Origin: GWE2-51-13 sp041736705
GTDB taxonomy: Bacteria; Bacillota_I; Bacilli_A; Erysipelotrichales; Erysipelotrichaceae
NCBI GenBank assembly: GCA_041736705.1
Contig: JBGSTC010000012.1
Location: forward strand, 36,031 to 100,030
DNA: 64,000 nucleotides
Direction of reading: 5' to 3'
The position numbers and the translations under genes were made by a program. This document shows, in pieces, positions 52,423 through 61,145 of the stretch; position 1 is the stretch's first letter; each line of letters starts with the position of its first letter. The notes beneath the pieces were generated by a model, which searched no databases, was not told the DNA's origin, and saw only the letters and a list, made by a program, of their open reading frames with translations.

Positions 52423-53124
52423 TCAGTTTCTGATTTCGATGGACCCGAACATCGCCGAGTAATTGACATAGAGGGTCTTCAAGGCGTTGGGGTCGTCGAC
52501 GCAACGATTCTCGAATCCACCCAGCATCGGGGTCCCGGTGGCGACGACACGGACATCCTTGGGTAACAGGCACTCGATCCCGCCGAACACGGCGTTAAGC
52601 GTCAAGGTCGCTTCGTTGCCAGCGAAACGGATACTTCTGAAATCCATATCCGCCGCCCCCAGCATCGCGGTGACTTCACAGGTCGTAAACGCATCGTCGA
52701 CGACGCGTTCGTCCACCCCGCCCAAAAACGCGGTATAGGTCTTCTTGGCGCTATCGTGACGGGAATTCGTATCGCGACCCAGATTGATATGGATCGGTTC
52801 TTTCGGGAAACGGATCTCAGGGGTGCGTCTTCCGAAAAGAAGCGCCAAACCCAAGGCGACGACGATCGCAGGCAGGATCAGAAACTTCGGATCGCTGTCC
52901 CCCAGGTAACCAAAGGCAGCGGCTAGGTAGACGCCTCCGACGATCAACAGGAAAGTCCCCCAGGCGGTGATCCGTCGATGCTCGACCATCGAGGCCAACC
53001 CAAGAAGGATCAAGGCGCTTGGCCAGAGGTAGTTGATCAAGTTCGTGACTTCGATGACATGTAAATTCGTAAGCAGGATCAAGATGCCCCCTGCGATTAA
53101 AACCAAACCGAACAATCGTTTCAT
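52423..53124 (-). CDS. LiaF-like membrane protein (DUF4097/cell-wall-stress type)
   Basis: 233 aa. The first ~105 residues carry four short hydrophobic helices (GLVLIAGGILILLTNL, INYLWPSALILLGLAS, and others). The soluble C-terminal part (about 120-233) has repeated strands VTAMLGAADMDFRS, LNAVFGGIECLLPKDV and VNYSAMFGSIEI, characteristic of the LiaF C-terminal domain that restrains the LiaS kinase. No LiaSR pair is nearby. ATG 53122-53124 with GCAGGAGGATTCCGCT. Confidence 0.88.
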   Translation of the reverse strand: MKRLFGLVLIAGGILILLTNLHVIEVTNLINYLWPSALILLGLASMVEHRRITAWGTFLLIVGGVYLAAAFGYLGDSDPKFLILPAIVVALGLALLFGRRTPEIRFPKEPIHINLGRDTNSRHDSAKKTYTAFLGGVDERVVDDAFTTCEVTAMLGAADMDFRSIRFAGNEATLTLNAVFGGIECLLPKDVRVVATGTPMLGGFENRCVDDPNALKTLYVNYSAMFGSIEIRN

Positions 53125-53203
53125 AGCGGAATCCTCCTGCATTTATTATAGACGATTCATCGATGCATGCAATCCGTTTCTTCCCTTTTTGCGTGAACAC
53201 CGT

Positions 53204-53209
53204 TATAAT
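53204..53209 (+). promoter_or_regulatory. -10 element of the phosphoesterase gene
   Basis: TATAAT 26 nt ahead of ATG 53235. Confidence 0.5.
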
Positions 53210-53234
53210 TACGATTACGGAAGGAGGAAGAAAC

Positions 53235-54062
53235 ATGCGCAAGAAACTCATTCTCATCGGGATCCTCGCAAGCTTGATCATCGCCGGTTACCTGCTTTGG
53301 CTGGATGCCACCGTCTGGTCGATCCATCGTTATCCCGTGAAATCGTATGTCGTCCAAAACGAACAGCTTCCTTCAACCTTCGCGAATGTACGGATCGTCT
53401 TCATCAGCGACCTGCATGCCTTCGCCGAGGGCAGGACGGATGATTTCGAAGCCGTCTTGACGAAAGTCAACGCGCTGGCACCCGATCTCGTGATCTTCGG
53501 AGGCGACCTCGTGGATGAATCGGCGCCGACGCTCAGCGAGGATCAGCTCAACGAACTCTCCAACTTCCTGAAACTGATGGACGCGCCATTGGGCAAGTTC
53601 GCGGTCTTGGGAATGCAGGACGGGGCGCAAGAAAGCGTCCTGACCTCCCTCTATACGCAAAGCGATGTGGAACTGCTCGATCAGAAAGTGGTCGAAATCT
53701 ATAACGGATCCGGGAAAAGCATACGCTTGGCCGGCATCCGGCCCGATCTCTCCCATCTCGACCTTTCTTTCCTGGGGACGACAAGTGAATCGTTCACCGT
53801 CCTGGTGTCCGCTTTGCCTGATGTGGCGGATCGGCTGGGTGAAACCGACGCCGATTTGATCCTGAGCGGATCGACCCATGGCGGACAGGTGAGACTGCCA
53901 TTGATCAGCCCCCTCTTCACCAGCGGTGAAATGAACTATGTTTCCGGAAAACATTTGATCGGAGATTCGACCTTGATCGTATCCAAGGGATTGGGTACCA
54001 CCCGCTTCCATGCCAGATTCCTGGCCGATCCCGACATTCTGTCGATCCGCTTGATCCCATAA
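53235..54062 (+). CDS. Calcineurin-like metallophosphoesterase with eroded metal site
   Basis: 275 aa, YkuE-like membrane-anchored family: N-terminal helix (LILIGILASLIIAGYLLWL), then the phosphoesterase fold. SDLHAF near residue 56 and GGDLVDE near 88 keep the first metal ligands. The expected GNHD is replaced by LGMQDGA near 127, and GHTHGGQ is GSTHGGQVRLP near 212, so an Asn/His pair and one His ligand are missing. The enzyme may be inactive or bind metal differently. ATG 53235 behind AAGGAGGAAGAAAC; earlier in-frame codons overlap the promoter. Confidence 0.88.
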   Translation: MRKKLILIGILASLIIAGYLLWLDATVWSIHRYPVKSYVVQNEQLPSTFANVRIVFISDLHAFAEGRTDDFEAVLTKVNALAPDLVIFGGDLVDESAPTLSEDQLNELSNFLKLMDAPLGKFAVLGMQDGAQESVLTSLYTQSDVELLDQKVVEIYNGSGKSIRLAGIRPDLSHLDLSFLGTTSESFTVLVSALPDVADRLGETDADLILSGSTHGGQVRLPLISPLFTSGEMNYVSGKHLIGDSTLIVSKGLGTTRFHARFLADPDILSIRLIP

Positions 54063-54070
54063 ATCAAAAG

Positions 54071-54097
54071 AAACGTTCCTCGCGGAACGTTTTATTT
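54071..54097. terminator. Terminator between phosphoesterase and mgsA
   Basis: AACGTTCC-TCGC-GGAACGTT followed by TTATTTT; also usable in the minus direction. Confidence 0.85.
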
Positions 54098-54460
54098 TAG
54101 GAAATTCAAGACCAGGTTCGCGGTCGCCGGGTTACTGGCGGTCGGGATGTTGGCCAGGACGGCCAGGCGTAAGAGGGCTTTCACATCGGGGTCGTGAGGC
54201 ATCGAAGCCAAGGGGTCCCAGAAGAAGATCAAGACGTCGATCTTGCCTTCCGCGATCTTGGCGCCGATCTGCTGGTCGCCGCCTTTGGGTCCGCTCAGAA
54301 ACGCAAACACGTCGAGTCCGGTTTCAAGATTGATCTTGGTGGCGGTGGTGTGGGTGCCGCAGAGATCGTGTTGTTTCAGGGTCTCCTTGTGGTTTTTCAC
54401 CCACGTCACCAAGTCTTCTTTACAATGGTCATGCGCGATCAAGGCGATGGTTTTTTTCAT
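54092..54460 (-). CDS. mgsA: Methylglyoxal synthase
   Basis: Converts dihydroxyacetone phosphate to methylglyoxal and phosphate, relieving sugar-phosphate stress. 122 aa. ALIAHDHCKEDLVTWV at the start, GTHTTATKI near residue 35, SGPKGGDQQIGAKIAEG near 56, DPLASMPHDPDVKALLR near 82 and SNPATANLVLNFL at the end are diagnostic. It begins 15 nt after the leuS stop with no terminator between, so it belongs to the leuS transcript. Confidence 0.96.
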   Translation of the reverse strand: MKKTIALIAHDHCKEDLVTWVKNHKETLKQHDLCGTHTTATKINLETGLDVFAFLSGPKGGDQQIGAKIAEGKIDVLIFFWDPLASMPHDPDVKALLRLAVLANIPTASNPATANLVLNFLK

Positions 54461-54475
54461 ATGTTTCCCTTTCGT

Positions 54476-56866
54476 CTATACGACGATGTTGACGAGTTTG
54501 TCTTTGACGACGATGATCTTGCGGATCGGTTTGTTTTCGATATAGGGTTTCAACGCATCCAGGACAAGGGCTTGCGCTTCCAGTTCCTTCTCGTCGGTCC
54601 CGACCGCCACGACGATCTTCGCCCTCAGTTTCCCGTTGACCTGGATGACGACTTCGATCTCGTCTTCCACAAGCATGTTTTCGTCGAAGGTCGGCCAAGG
54701 TTCGTAGGCGAGGGTATGCGTACCTCCGAGGTACGCCCAGAGTTCTTCCCCCAGATGCGGGGCGAAGGCGCTGAAGAGTTTCACGAAGCCCTTCGCGTAG
54801 TCCAGATAGATCGACTCCGCCTTGAAGCAATCGTTGATGAAGATCATCATCTGTGAAACCGCCGTGTTGAAGTTCAACGTTTCGATGTCGCGGGTGACTT
54901 TTTTCACGGTGAAGTGGTAAGCCTTATCCAGCGAGTGATCGTTGACTTCGCTGAGTTTATTGAGTTCGGTGAAACAACGATGAACACGGTCAAGCCACTT
55001 CTTCGTCCCGTCCAATCCGGTCGGGTTCCAAGGGAGAGCGGCTTCCAGCGGTCCCATGAACATTTCATAGACGCGCAACGAATCCGCCCCGTGGCTCTCG
55101 ACGATATCGTCGGGGTTGATGACATTGCCTCTGGATTTCGACATCTTCTCGTTGTTTTTTTTTAAAATTATGCCTTGGTGGAAGAGCTTCGCGAAGGGTT
55201 CCTTCGTTTCGACCAATCCGCAATCATACAGGACCTTGTGCCAGAAACGGGCGTAAAGCAGATGCAGCACCGCATGTTCGGCGCCTCCGACATAGAGGTC
55301 GATCGGCAACCAGTGCTTCAAAAGCTTCGGATCGGCGATCGCATCCTTGTTTTTCGGATCGATGAAGCGCATATAGTACCAGCACGACCCCGCCCATTGC
55401 GGCATCGTGTTGGTTTCGCGTCTGCCTTTCACCCCGTCGATTTCGACGTCCAGCCAATCCTTCGCATGCGACAGCGGACTTTCGCCGGTGGTCGAAGGAC
55501 GATAGTCGTCGACTTCCGGCAGTTCCAAGGGAAGTTCCTGAATGTCGACCGTCCGTTGCGTCCCGTCTTCCATCGTGATGACGGGGATCGGTTCGCCCCA
55601 ATAGCGCTGGCGTGAAAACAACCAGTCGCGCAGTTTATAGGTGACCTTGGCTTCTCCCAATCCGTTTTCTTTCAGCCAATTGTTCATGGTAGCCAAGGCG
55701 TCTTCTTTGTTCATGCCGTCGATGAACCCGGAATTGATGTGGAGTCCGTCGCCGGTGTAGGCTTCGACCTCGATGTTTCCGCCTTCCAACACCGGGATGA
55801 TGTCCAGGTCGAACTTCTTGGCGAACTCATAGTCGCGCTCATCGTGGGCCGGAACGGCCATGATGGCGCCCGTTCCGTAGGCGGCAAGCACGTAGTCGGC
55901 GATCCAGATCGGGACTTTCTTCTGGTTGACCGGGTTGATCGCATAGGCGCCGGTGAACACACCGCTCTTGTCTTTGTTCAGGTCGGTACGTTGAAGGTCG
56001 GATTTGGTCGCGCACGCCGCGACGTAGGCATCGACTTCCGCTTTACGGTCGATCGTCGTGATTTGGGATACGAAAGGATGTTCGGGCGCCAAGACGCAAT
56101 ACGTCGCCCCGAACAGGGTGTCGCTGCGCGTGGTGAACACGGTGAATTCTTTTTGATGACCGTCGACTTTGAATTCGACATAGGCGCCGACCGATTTCCC
56201 GATCCAGTTGATTTGCATTTCCTTGGTGGATTGCGGCCATTCGACCAATTCCAAATCCTCCAGCAAGCGTTCCGCATACTGCGTGATGCGCAACACCCAT
56301 TGACGCATCGGGACGCGATACACAGGGAAATCCCCGCGTTCGCTCTTCCCGTCGATGACTTCTTCGTTGGCCAACACGGTCCCCAGGTCCGGACACCAGT
56401 TGACAGGGATTTCATCCACGTACGCCAACCCGCGATCGAACAGTTTCGTGAAGATCCACTGTGTCCACTTGTAGTAGTCGGGATCGGTGGTGGAAATCTC
56501 ACGATCCCAGTCATAGGAAAGACCCAGCGATTTGATCTGGTTTTTAAACGTCTCGATGTTTTTCTTGGTGAACCCCGCCGGATGGTTCCCCGTATTCAGA
56601 GCGAATTGTTCGGCAGGCAAACCGAAAGCATCCCATCCCATCGGATGAAGGACGTTGAACCCTTGCATCCGTTTCATGCGGGCGATGATGTCCGTTGCGG
56701 TATACCCTTCCGGATGACCGACATGCAGACCGTTTCCCGAAGGATACGGGAACATGTCCAAGACATAGAACTTGGGTTTCGAAAAATCCCAGACATCGGT
56801 CTTAAAGACCTTGTTTGCTTCCCAAACCTGTTGCCATTTCTTCTCTGCGCTGCGATGGTTGTACAT
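54476..56866 (-). CDS. leuS: Leucyl-tRNA synthetase
   Basis: Charges tRNA-Leu. 796 aa. Class I signatures HVGHPEGYTATD near residue 44 (HIGH) and NEKMSKSRGNV near 567 (KMSKS), with the CP1 editing domain between (e.g. TTRSDTLFGATYCVLAPEHP near 235). ATG 56864-56866 behind GAGGAGGACAACT; ten upstream in-frame codons belong to the leader. Controlled by the T-box immediately upstream. Confidence 0.99.
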   Translation of the reverse strand: MYNHRSAEKKWQQVWEANKVFKTDVWDFSKPKFYVLDMFPYPSGNGLHVGHPEGYTATDIIARMKRMQGFNVLHPMGWDAFGLPAEQFALNTGNHPAGFTKKNIETFKNQIKSLGLSYDWDREISTTDPDYYKWTQWIFTKLFDRGLAYVDEIPVNWCPDLGTVLANEEVIDGKSERGDFPVYRVPMRQWVLRITQYAERLLEDLELVEWPQSTKEMQINWIGKSVGAYVEFKVDGHQKEFTVFTTRSDTLFGATYCVLAPEHPFVSQITTIDRKAEVDAYVAACATKSDLQRTDLNKDKSGVFTGAYAINPVNQKKVPIWIADYVLAAYGTGAIMAVPAHDERDYEFAKKFDLDIIPVLEGGNIEVEAYTGDGLHINSGFIDGMNKEDALATMNNWLKENGLGEAKVTYKLRDWLFSRQRYWGEPIPVITMEDGTQRTVDIQELPLELPEVDDYRPSTTGESPLSHAKDWLDVEIDGVKGRRETNTMPQWAGSCWYYMRFIDPKNKDAIADPKLLKHWLPIDLYVGGAEHAVLHLLYARFWHKVLYDCGLVETKEPFAKLFHQGIILKKNNEKMSKSRGNVINPDDIVESHGADSLRVYEMFMGPLEAALPWNPTGLDGTKKWLDRVHRCFTELNKLSEVNDHSLDKAYHFTVKKVTRDIETLNFNTAVSQMMIFINDCFKAESIYLDYAKGFVKLFSAFAPHLGEELWAYLGGTHTLAYEPWPTFDENMLVEDEIEVVIQVNGKLRAKIVVAVGTDEKELEAQALVLDALKPYIENKPIRKIIVVKDKLVNIVV

Positions 56867-56879
56867 AGTTGTCCTCCTC

Positions 56880-57104
56880 AATAAAAAACGCCCCAATCTA
56901 AGGACGTTTGACGCGGTACCACCTTAGTTCACGGAAAACATTCCGTGCCCTTGACACCGATAACGGGGTGATCCGAAGAAGTTGCGACCCTTCTTAGCTC
57001 AAAGCCTAGTTCAAGTTTCCGTCACGCCTTCTTCCACCGACCGAAGGCTCTCTGTGCATCCGAAACACCCTACTATTGCTTCTCTTCGCTACAAGAAAAG
57101 GTTA
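56880..57104 (-). promoter_or_regulatory. T-box riboswitch leader of leuS
   Basis: Minus strand. Stem I begins with AGAGAGCC (57046-57053) and its specifier region (57004-57020) contains a CTT Leu codon. The T-box AAGGTGGTACCGCG is at 56912-56925. The terminator AACGTCC-TTAGATT-GGGGCGTT-T6 is at 56881-56909 and competes with the antiterminator. Uncharged tRNA-Leu would let transcription continue into leuS and mgsA. Confidence 0.93.
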
Positions 57105-57127
57105 CTCTGAAACACGTTAAAAGTCAA
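57099..57127 (-). promoter_or_regulatory. Promoter of the leuS T-box transcript
   Basis: Minus strand TTGACT (57122-57127) - 17 bp - TAACCT (57099-57104). Confidence 0.6.
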
Positions 57128-57141
57128 GTGCGGATGACGGT

Positions 57142-57182
57142 ATGGAAAACGCGGCGAAATCATGAATCGACGCGTTTTCCAT
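57142..57182. other. 12-bp inverted repeat after the B12-protein operon
   Basis: ATGGAAAACGCG ... CGCGTTTTCCAT, perfect arms with a 17-base loop. It lies between the end of the B12-protein gene and the leuS promoter. There is no T-run on the minus strand, so it may be a protein site or a weak terminator. Confidence 0.5.
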
Positions 57183-57203
57183 CTTTTAAAGTCTGTTGAT
57201 TCT

Positions 57204-59063
57204 TTATGGAATCTTCGACGACTTTAGGTTGTTGATGGCGATCTCGACACGTCGCTGCGCATCCACGATCTTCCCCGCATCATCGCACAACACCGTCGAC
57301 CCGTCGAGCATTTTCGAGCCGAAAGCCGTGGCGTTGGGGAAGGCTTCCACGTTGCCCCAAAGATAGGGTGTGGGTAGAAATCCGTTGGAAAACATTTCGT
57401 ACAACCCTTCGGCAGTATAGGGTTCGTCGATGGAGCGTTCGATCCCTTCCAAGACGATCTTCGCTTCGTTGACGAAGCTTCTTGTCCTGGCAACGATGTC
57501 GTCTTCGAATCGATCTTGATCTACCTTCTTCGCTTTCTTCAACATGCGGTAATGTCGGATCGAACCCAGTGTAATCTTGATGCTTTCGTCGATGACCGCC
57601 GGGGTCGCCAGATAAAGCGCTTCGCTATAGCTGACGACATGGACGATGTCGGGGCTGAAGTTGTCATCGGGCACGATGTCGTCCATCAGCATGCTTACGC
57701 TTGCCAATTGGATTTTCGCCAGGGTTTCGTCCGGAGCGAAATAGTCCAAGCCGGCACGGGGTTGAAGATAGACGCGAAACGAATCATCGCACAAAGGCCG
57801 GATCAATTCGAGGATCGCACGGGCTTTGGCGAGGTCGACGATCCCCCAGGTGGATCGCGGCGTATTCAGCATGATCTGTAGGACGAAATCTCGGATGCCG
57901 TGGTGTTTCGCCGTTTTGGCTGCCAGGACGGCGGATACGATGTAGGTGACGTCGTCCGACCCTCGGAAGGCAAAATGATGCGGGGTATTGGGTTCGAAGG
58001 GTTTCTGTGTAGACGCGATATAGCGTAAGGTCTCGCAATGTTGTTTCAAGTTGGTTAAAAGATCGTTCTCCCCTCTGCCGTCGAGTTGGTTAAACCACCA
58101 GAACGACAAGGCATGCCAAGCGATGTTGAGGGTTTCTTCGTGGATGATCGCCAGTCGATCGACATTCTTGGTCCCTGAATAGGTACGGACCAACATCGGG
58201 CGGCAAGCTTCATAAATCCGGCGATATTCATCAGGGGTCTGGATCGGAACGCCTCCCCCGTTGGCTAAACCGCTCCAGTCTTCATTGAACCGTGATTGCG
58301 TCAGTTGCGACGAACCGATGGAACAAATGTCCAGATACCCGGTCTTCGCCAATTGACGACACCATGCTTCAAATTCATATACGGCTTTTTCACGGTCTTG
58401 GTGATAAGGACCCACATGAGCACGTGTCAGGGGGAGGTCCGACCGTTTTCGATGATCCGCCAGACGTTCGACAAGCCGGTCTTGACGATTCCCGAACCCG
58501 GGATACTCCCCTTTGTCATTCGGCTTAATTGCTTCATAGTCCTTCGATTCGATGTATTCGCGTGCGATGTCCGTCAGAAGCGCATCATACTGGCTTCCTA
58601 CCTGTAAACTCATGGGGATGTGATCCTTGGGGACATCCATGCGGATGAGTGTTTCCATGAACCCCTCCGACCCGATGAAGGTCTCCACTTCCTGACCATG
58701 ATCCTCCTTGATACGTCGACAACTTTCAGGGAGTCCGGCGAAGTAGATTTTCTCGACATTTCCGCCTTCATGCGCGAAAAGCCGCTTTGCATGAAGCGTG
58801 TCAACGATCTTTCGTAGGATGTCCTGCGCGTCTTTTGAATCGAGGCGATAACTGACGCCCAAGTGCGTCATCTTGTTCGCTACGATCCATTCTGAAAAGA
58901 TTTCTTGGTTCTTTTGGGAATGAAGATCATTGACCGCGATACTAAGCTCGCGGTTCGCGACGACGACCTTCTCGCCGCATTCCGCTAAAAAGCCTTTGAT
59001 CGCATTGATCCCCAAGGTATGCGCATCAAGCGCAGGTTTAATGAGTCCATAGATTTTTTTCAA
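57204..59063 (-). CDS. Cobalamin-binding, mutase-like protein of unknown reaction (619 aa)
   Basis: Residues 10-115 look like a B12-binding Rossmann domain: DAHTLG at 13-18 is the D-x-H-x-x-G motif with His15 as the lower cobalt ligand, followed by GVSYRL and a loop KIYFAG. The body (about 170-500) resembles a TIM-barrel of glutamate-mutase/aminomutase type with LANGGGVPIQTP, VRTYSGTKNV, SFWWFNQLDGRG and YLQPRAGLDYF. This could be a B12-dependent carbon-skeleton or amino mutase; the substrate is unknown. The start is TTG (59061-59063) behind AAAGGAGGTCGCCGA. It overlaps the opine-dehydrogenase stop by 4 nt. Last gene of the operon. Confidence 0.7.
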   Translation of the reverse strand: MKKIYGLIKPALDAHTLGINAIKGFLAECGEKVVVANRELSIAVNDLHSQKNQEIFSEWIVANKMTHLGVSYRLDSKDAQDILRKIVDTLHAKRLFAHEGGNVEKIYFAGLPESCRRIKEDHGQEVETFIGSEGFMETLIRMDVPKDHIPMSLQVGSQYDALLTDIAREYIESKDYEAIKPNDKGEYPGFGNRQDRLVERLADHRKRSDLPLTRAHVGPYHQDREKAVYEFEAWCRQLAKTGYLDICSIGSSQLTQSRFNEDWSGLANGGGVPIQTPDEYRRIYEACRPMLVRTYSGTKNVDRLAIIHEETLNIAWHALSFWWFNQLDGRGENDLLTNLKQHCETLRYIASTQKPFEPNTPHHFAFRGSDDVTYIVSAVLAAKTAKHHGIRDFVLQIMLNTPRSTWGIVDLAKARAILELIRPLCDDSFRVYLQPRAGLDYFAPDETLAKIQLASVSMLMDDIVPDDNFSPDIVHVVSYSEALYLATPAVIDESIKITLGSIRHYRMLKKAKKVDQDRFEDDIVARTRSFVNEAKIVLEGIERSIDEPYTAEGLYEMFSNGFLPTPYLWGNVEAFPNATAFGSKMLDGSTVLCDDAGKIVDAQRRVEIAINNLKSSKIP

Positions 59064-60142
59064 TCGGCGACCTCCTTTACTTTCGGTTGATGCATTTTAT
59101 AGAAATCTTCGACATCCCAACGTCCGATTTCTTTAAAGTCGATCCCATAAAGACTATTCGCCAGATCCAACACAAGTTGAAGATACTTATAAGGCGTATT
59201 GGCGAGTTTGGCGAGTTCCAGGATCGGGACGATCCCGGTCGGGATGTCCTCGAAGATGTAGCGGGTGTTGATGTCGTCCGGGGATGAGATTTCATTGTAC
59301 TGGGTCGTGGCTTGCAGCGCCCCGTAAAGGTTGTCGCTAGCCACGCCATACACATCGCTCAACCATTGTTGGGCGGAATGTAGCGGGTACCCGAAATACT
59401 CCCCAAGCTGTATGCGTTCTTGGTCGAGTTTCTCCAGGAATTTCGCGATGGTCGGCGTAATCCCTTCTTTATAGTGCAAATAGGTTTCTTCGCATTCGAT
59501 GCGTCCGATGTTCATCAGAGAAGCGAACGGATGGAAAATCATCCCGATGTTCGACAGCGACGTGATGATGACGGAATCCGCCGGTTTCATCATCGGGAAC
59601 GAATGGACCAGATCATCATAGACACTCGCCGTGTGATCCGGCGTCAGTGCCGCCACGTGGACAAGTTTTTTCCTGGCGAAGACTTGACTGACCCCCGGAC
59701 GGACTTTTCTTGACGTCAATGTGAACGTATCGGTTTCCGCGATGGGAAGGTCGATTTCCAGCCCCGCTTCCCTTAGGTATTTCGTAAACATGAACGCCCC
59801 CAGCGTACGTCCAGGGTTGATGACGATCTTATGGTTCGGTTTTAGATATTTCGCCATCTTCGACGCGATGTCCTGATGGGCGTGCGCCGGGATGCAGACC
59901 ATGATGACATCCGATCTTTCCAAAGCGTCTTTCAGGCTGGATGTGGCGTACACACCCTTCACCATCGTATTGATCATTCCTTGAAGTTCGATCCCGCCAT
60001 AGGATTTGATTTGGTCGACCACGATCTTCGTCCGATTGTAAAGGACGGTCGTATTCCCCAAATACTGCAGGTACGCTGCCAGCGCTTGTCCGCCATGTCC
60101 GGCACCGATGACACAATAATTGATGTTCTTGCGTTTTTGCAT
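59060..60142 (-). CDS. NAD(P)-dependent opine dehydrogenase family protein
   Basis: 360 aa. N-terminal Rossmann fold NYCVIGAGHGGQALAAYLQ near residue 7 and the strand VIMVCIPAHAHQDIA near 80; the C-terminal octopine/nopaline dehydrogenase domain begins near 185 with ITSLSNIGMIFHPFASLMN, including the His typical of the catalytic centre. Such enzymes reductively join an amino acid to a keto acid (or reverse). ATG 60140-60142 with CCGGAGGATAGAAAG. Middle gene of the ATP-grasp/opine-DH/B12 operon. Confidence 0.87.
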   Translation of the reverse strand: MQKRKNINYCVIGAGHGGQALAAYLQYLGNTTVLYNRTKIVVDQIKSYGGIELQGMINTMVKGVYATSSLKDALERSDVIMVCIPAHAHQDIASKMAKYLKPNHKIVINPGRTLGAFMFTKYLREAGLEIDLPIAETDTFTLTSRKVRPGVSQVFARKKLVHVAALTPDHTASVYDDLVHSFPMMKPADSVIITSLSNIGMIFHPFASLMNIGRIECEETYLHYKEGITPTIAKFLEKLDQERIQLGEYFGYPLHSAQQWLSDVYGVASDNLYGALQATTQYNEISSPDDINTRYIFEDIPTGIVPILELAKLANTPYKYLQLVLDLANSLYGIDFKEIGRWDVEDFYKMHQPKVKEVAD

Positions 60143-60167
60143 CTTTCTATCCTCCGGTTATCATTTT

Positions 60168-61145
60168 TCAACTTCCCAATCCATAACGCTCCATCGTCGA
60201 CTTCACGATGGCATCAAGAAACGAGGCACGGTCGAACCCGTTCTGAACCGCCATGTACCCCATATATCCGATATGCGCCGTCTGCGAATCGTTTACGTCC
60301 GGTAGATTCAACCCGGCAAACGTATTGACCTCAAGAAAATAGGGTACGTCGTTTTGATCAAGCATCATATCCACCCTCCCGAAATCCGCGATATCCAAAA
60401 CACGATAAACATTCAATGCCATTTCTTTCACTTTCGCTTCGGTATCCCGATCGAGGATCATCGGGCAAGTGATGATTTCATGATCAAGCAACTTATGTTC
60501 AAAGGTATTCGTCCTTCCGTAGGTATATCGGATCTCAAGCAAAGGCAGTACGATCGGATGGCTATACCCGATGATTCCGACCGTCAACTCCCTTCCGACG
60601 ATGAACTCCTCGATCAATGCGGGTTGCCCGATGCCTTCCGTGATCTTTTCGACGACTTCGTACAGTTGGTCGTGCTTCTCGATGATGTTGGAATCATCGA
60701 TCCCTGAACTTCCTCTCCCGTTGAGCGGTTTGACAAACAAGGGATAGTCCAACATGATTTTCGGGATATCTTCTTTCGAGTATGCGATCTGGAACTTCGG
60801 GGTGTTCACCCCGTAATAGGATGCGATGATTTTGCGTGATACTTTATCCATCCCTACGATTTTGGACTTCGATCCCGCATAAGGGATGTTGAAGGTCTCA
60901 AGAAACAAGAGTTCGTCGTAGCTTGAGGCATTGAAGACGAGGTCGATGTTCTCACTCTTCATCAATCTACCCATTTTTATCGGATCCTTTACCCACTGGA
61001 TCAAGACGGCGTCATATCCCGCTTTTATCAGACCTTCTTGATGCATTTTCGCTTCTTCATAGGCATCGTCGACGATGTTCTCGATGCTGATTTTTTTCTG
61101 GAATTCGCTATTCCGGTTTGTTCTCCAGAACACTCCTATTTTCAT
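60168..61145 (-). CDS. ATP-grasp ligase, D-Ala-D-Ala ligase-like
   Basis: 325 aa. ATP-grasp motifs: KVSRKIIASYYGVNTPKF near residue 95, YPLFVKPLNGRGSSGIDDSN near 130 (ATP-binding Lys and Gly-rich loop), LIEEFIVGRELTVGIIG near 172 and FGRVDMMLDQNDVPYFLEVNTFAG near 265 with Mg2+ ligands. It resembles Ddl but lacks a full Ddl context and sits with an opine dehydrogenase, so it may ligate an unusual amino acid. ATG 61143-61145 behind AAAGGAGGATGAAGCC; 20 upstream in-frame codons have no site. First gene of the operon. Confidence 0.85.
   Translation of the reverse strand: MKIGVFWRTNRNSEFQKKISIENIVDDAYEEAKMHQEGLIKAGYDAVLIQWVKDPIKMGRLMKSENIDLVFNASSYDELLFLETFNIPYAGSKSKIVGMDKVSRKIIASYYGVNTPKFQIAYSKEDIPKIMLDYPLFVKPLNGRGSSGIDDSNIIEKHDQLYEVVEKITEGIGQPALIEEFIVGRELTVGIIGYSHPIVLPLLEIRYTYGRTNTFEHKLLDHEIITCPMILDRDTEAKVKEMALNVYRVLDIADFGRVDMMLDQNDVPYFLEVNTFAGLNLPDVNDSQTAHIGYMGYMAVQNGFDRASFLDAIVKSTMERYGLGS

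Noticed and set aside
55739..56884. 381-codon plus-strand open frame
   Set aside because: Antisense to leuS and crosses its start region; skewed F/R/D composition.
60168..61145. Housekeeping D-Ala-D-Ala ligase (ddl)
   Set aside because: ATP-grasp motifs fit, but there are no murein genes beside it and it is coupled to an opine dehydrogenase, so a ddl symbol is not justified.
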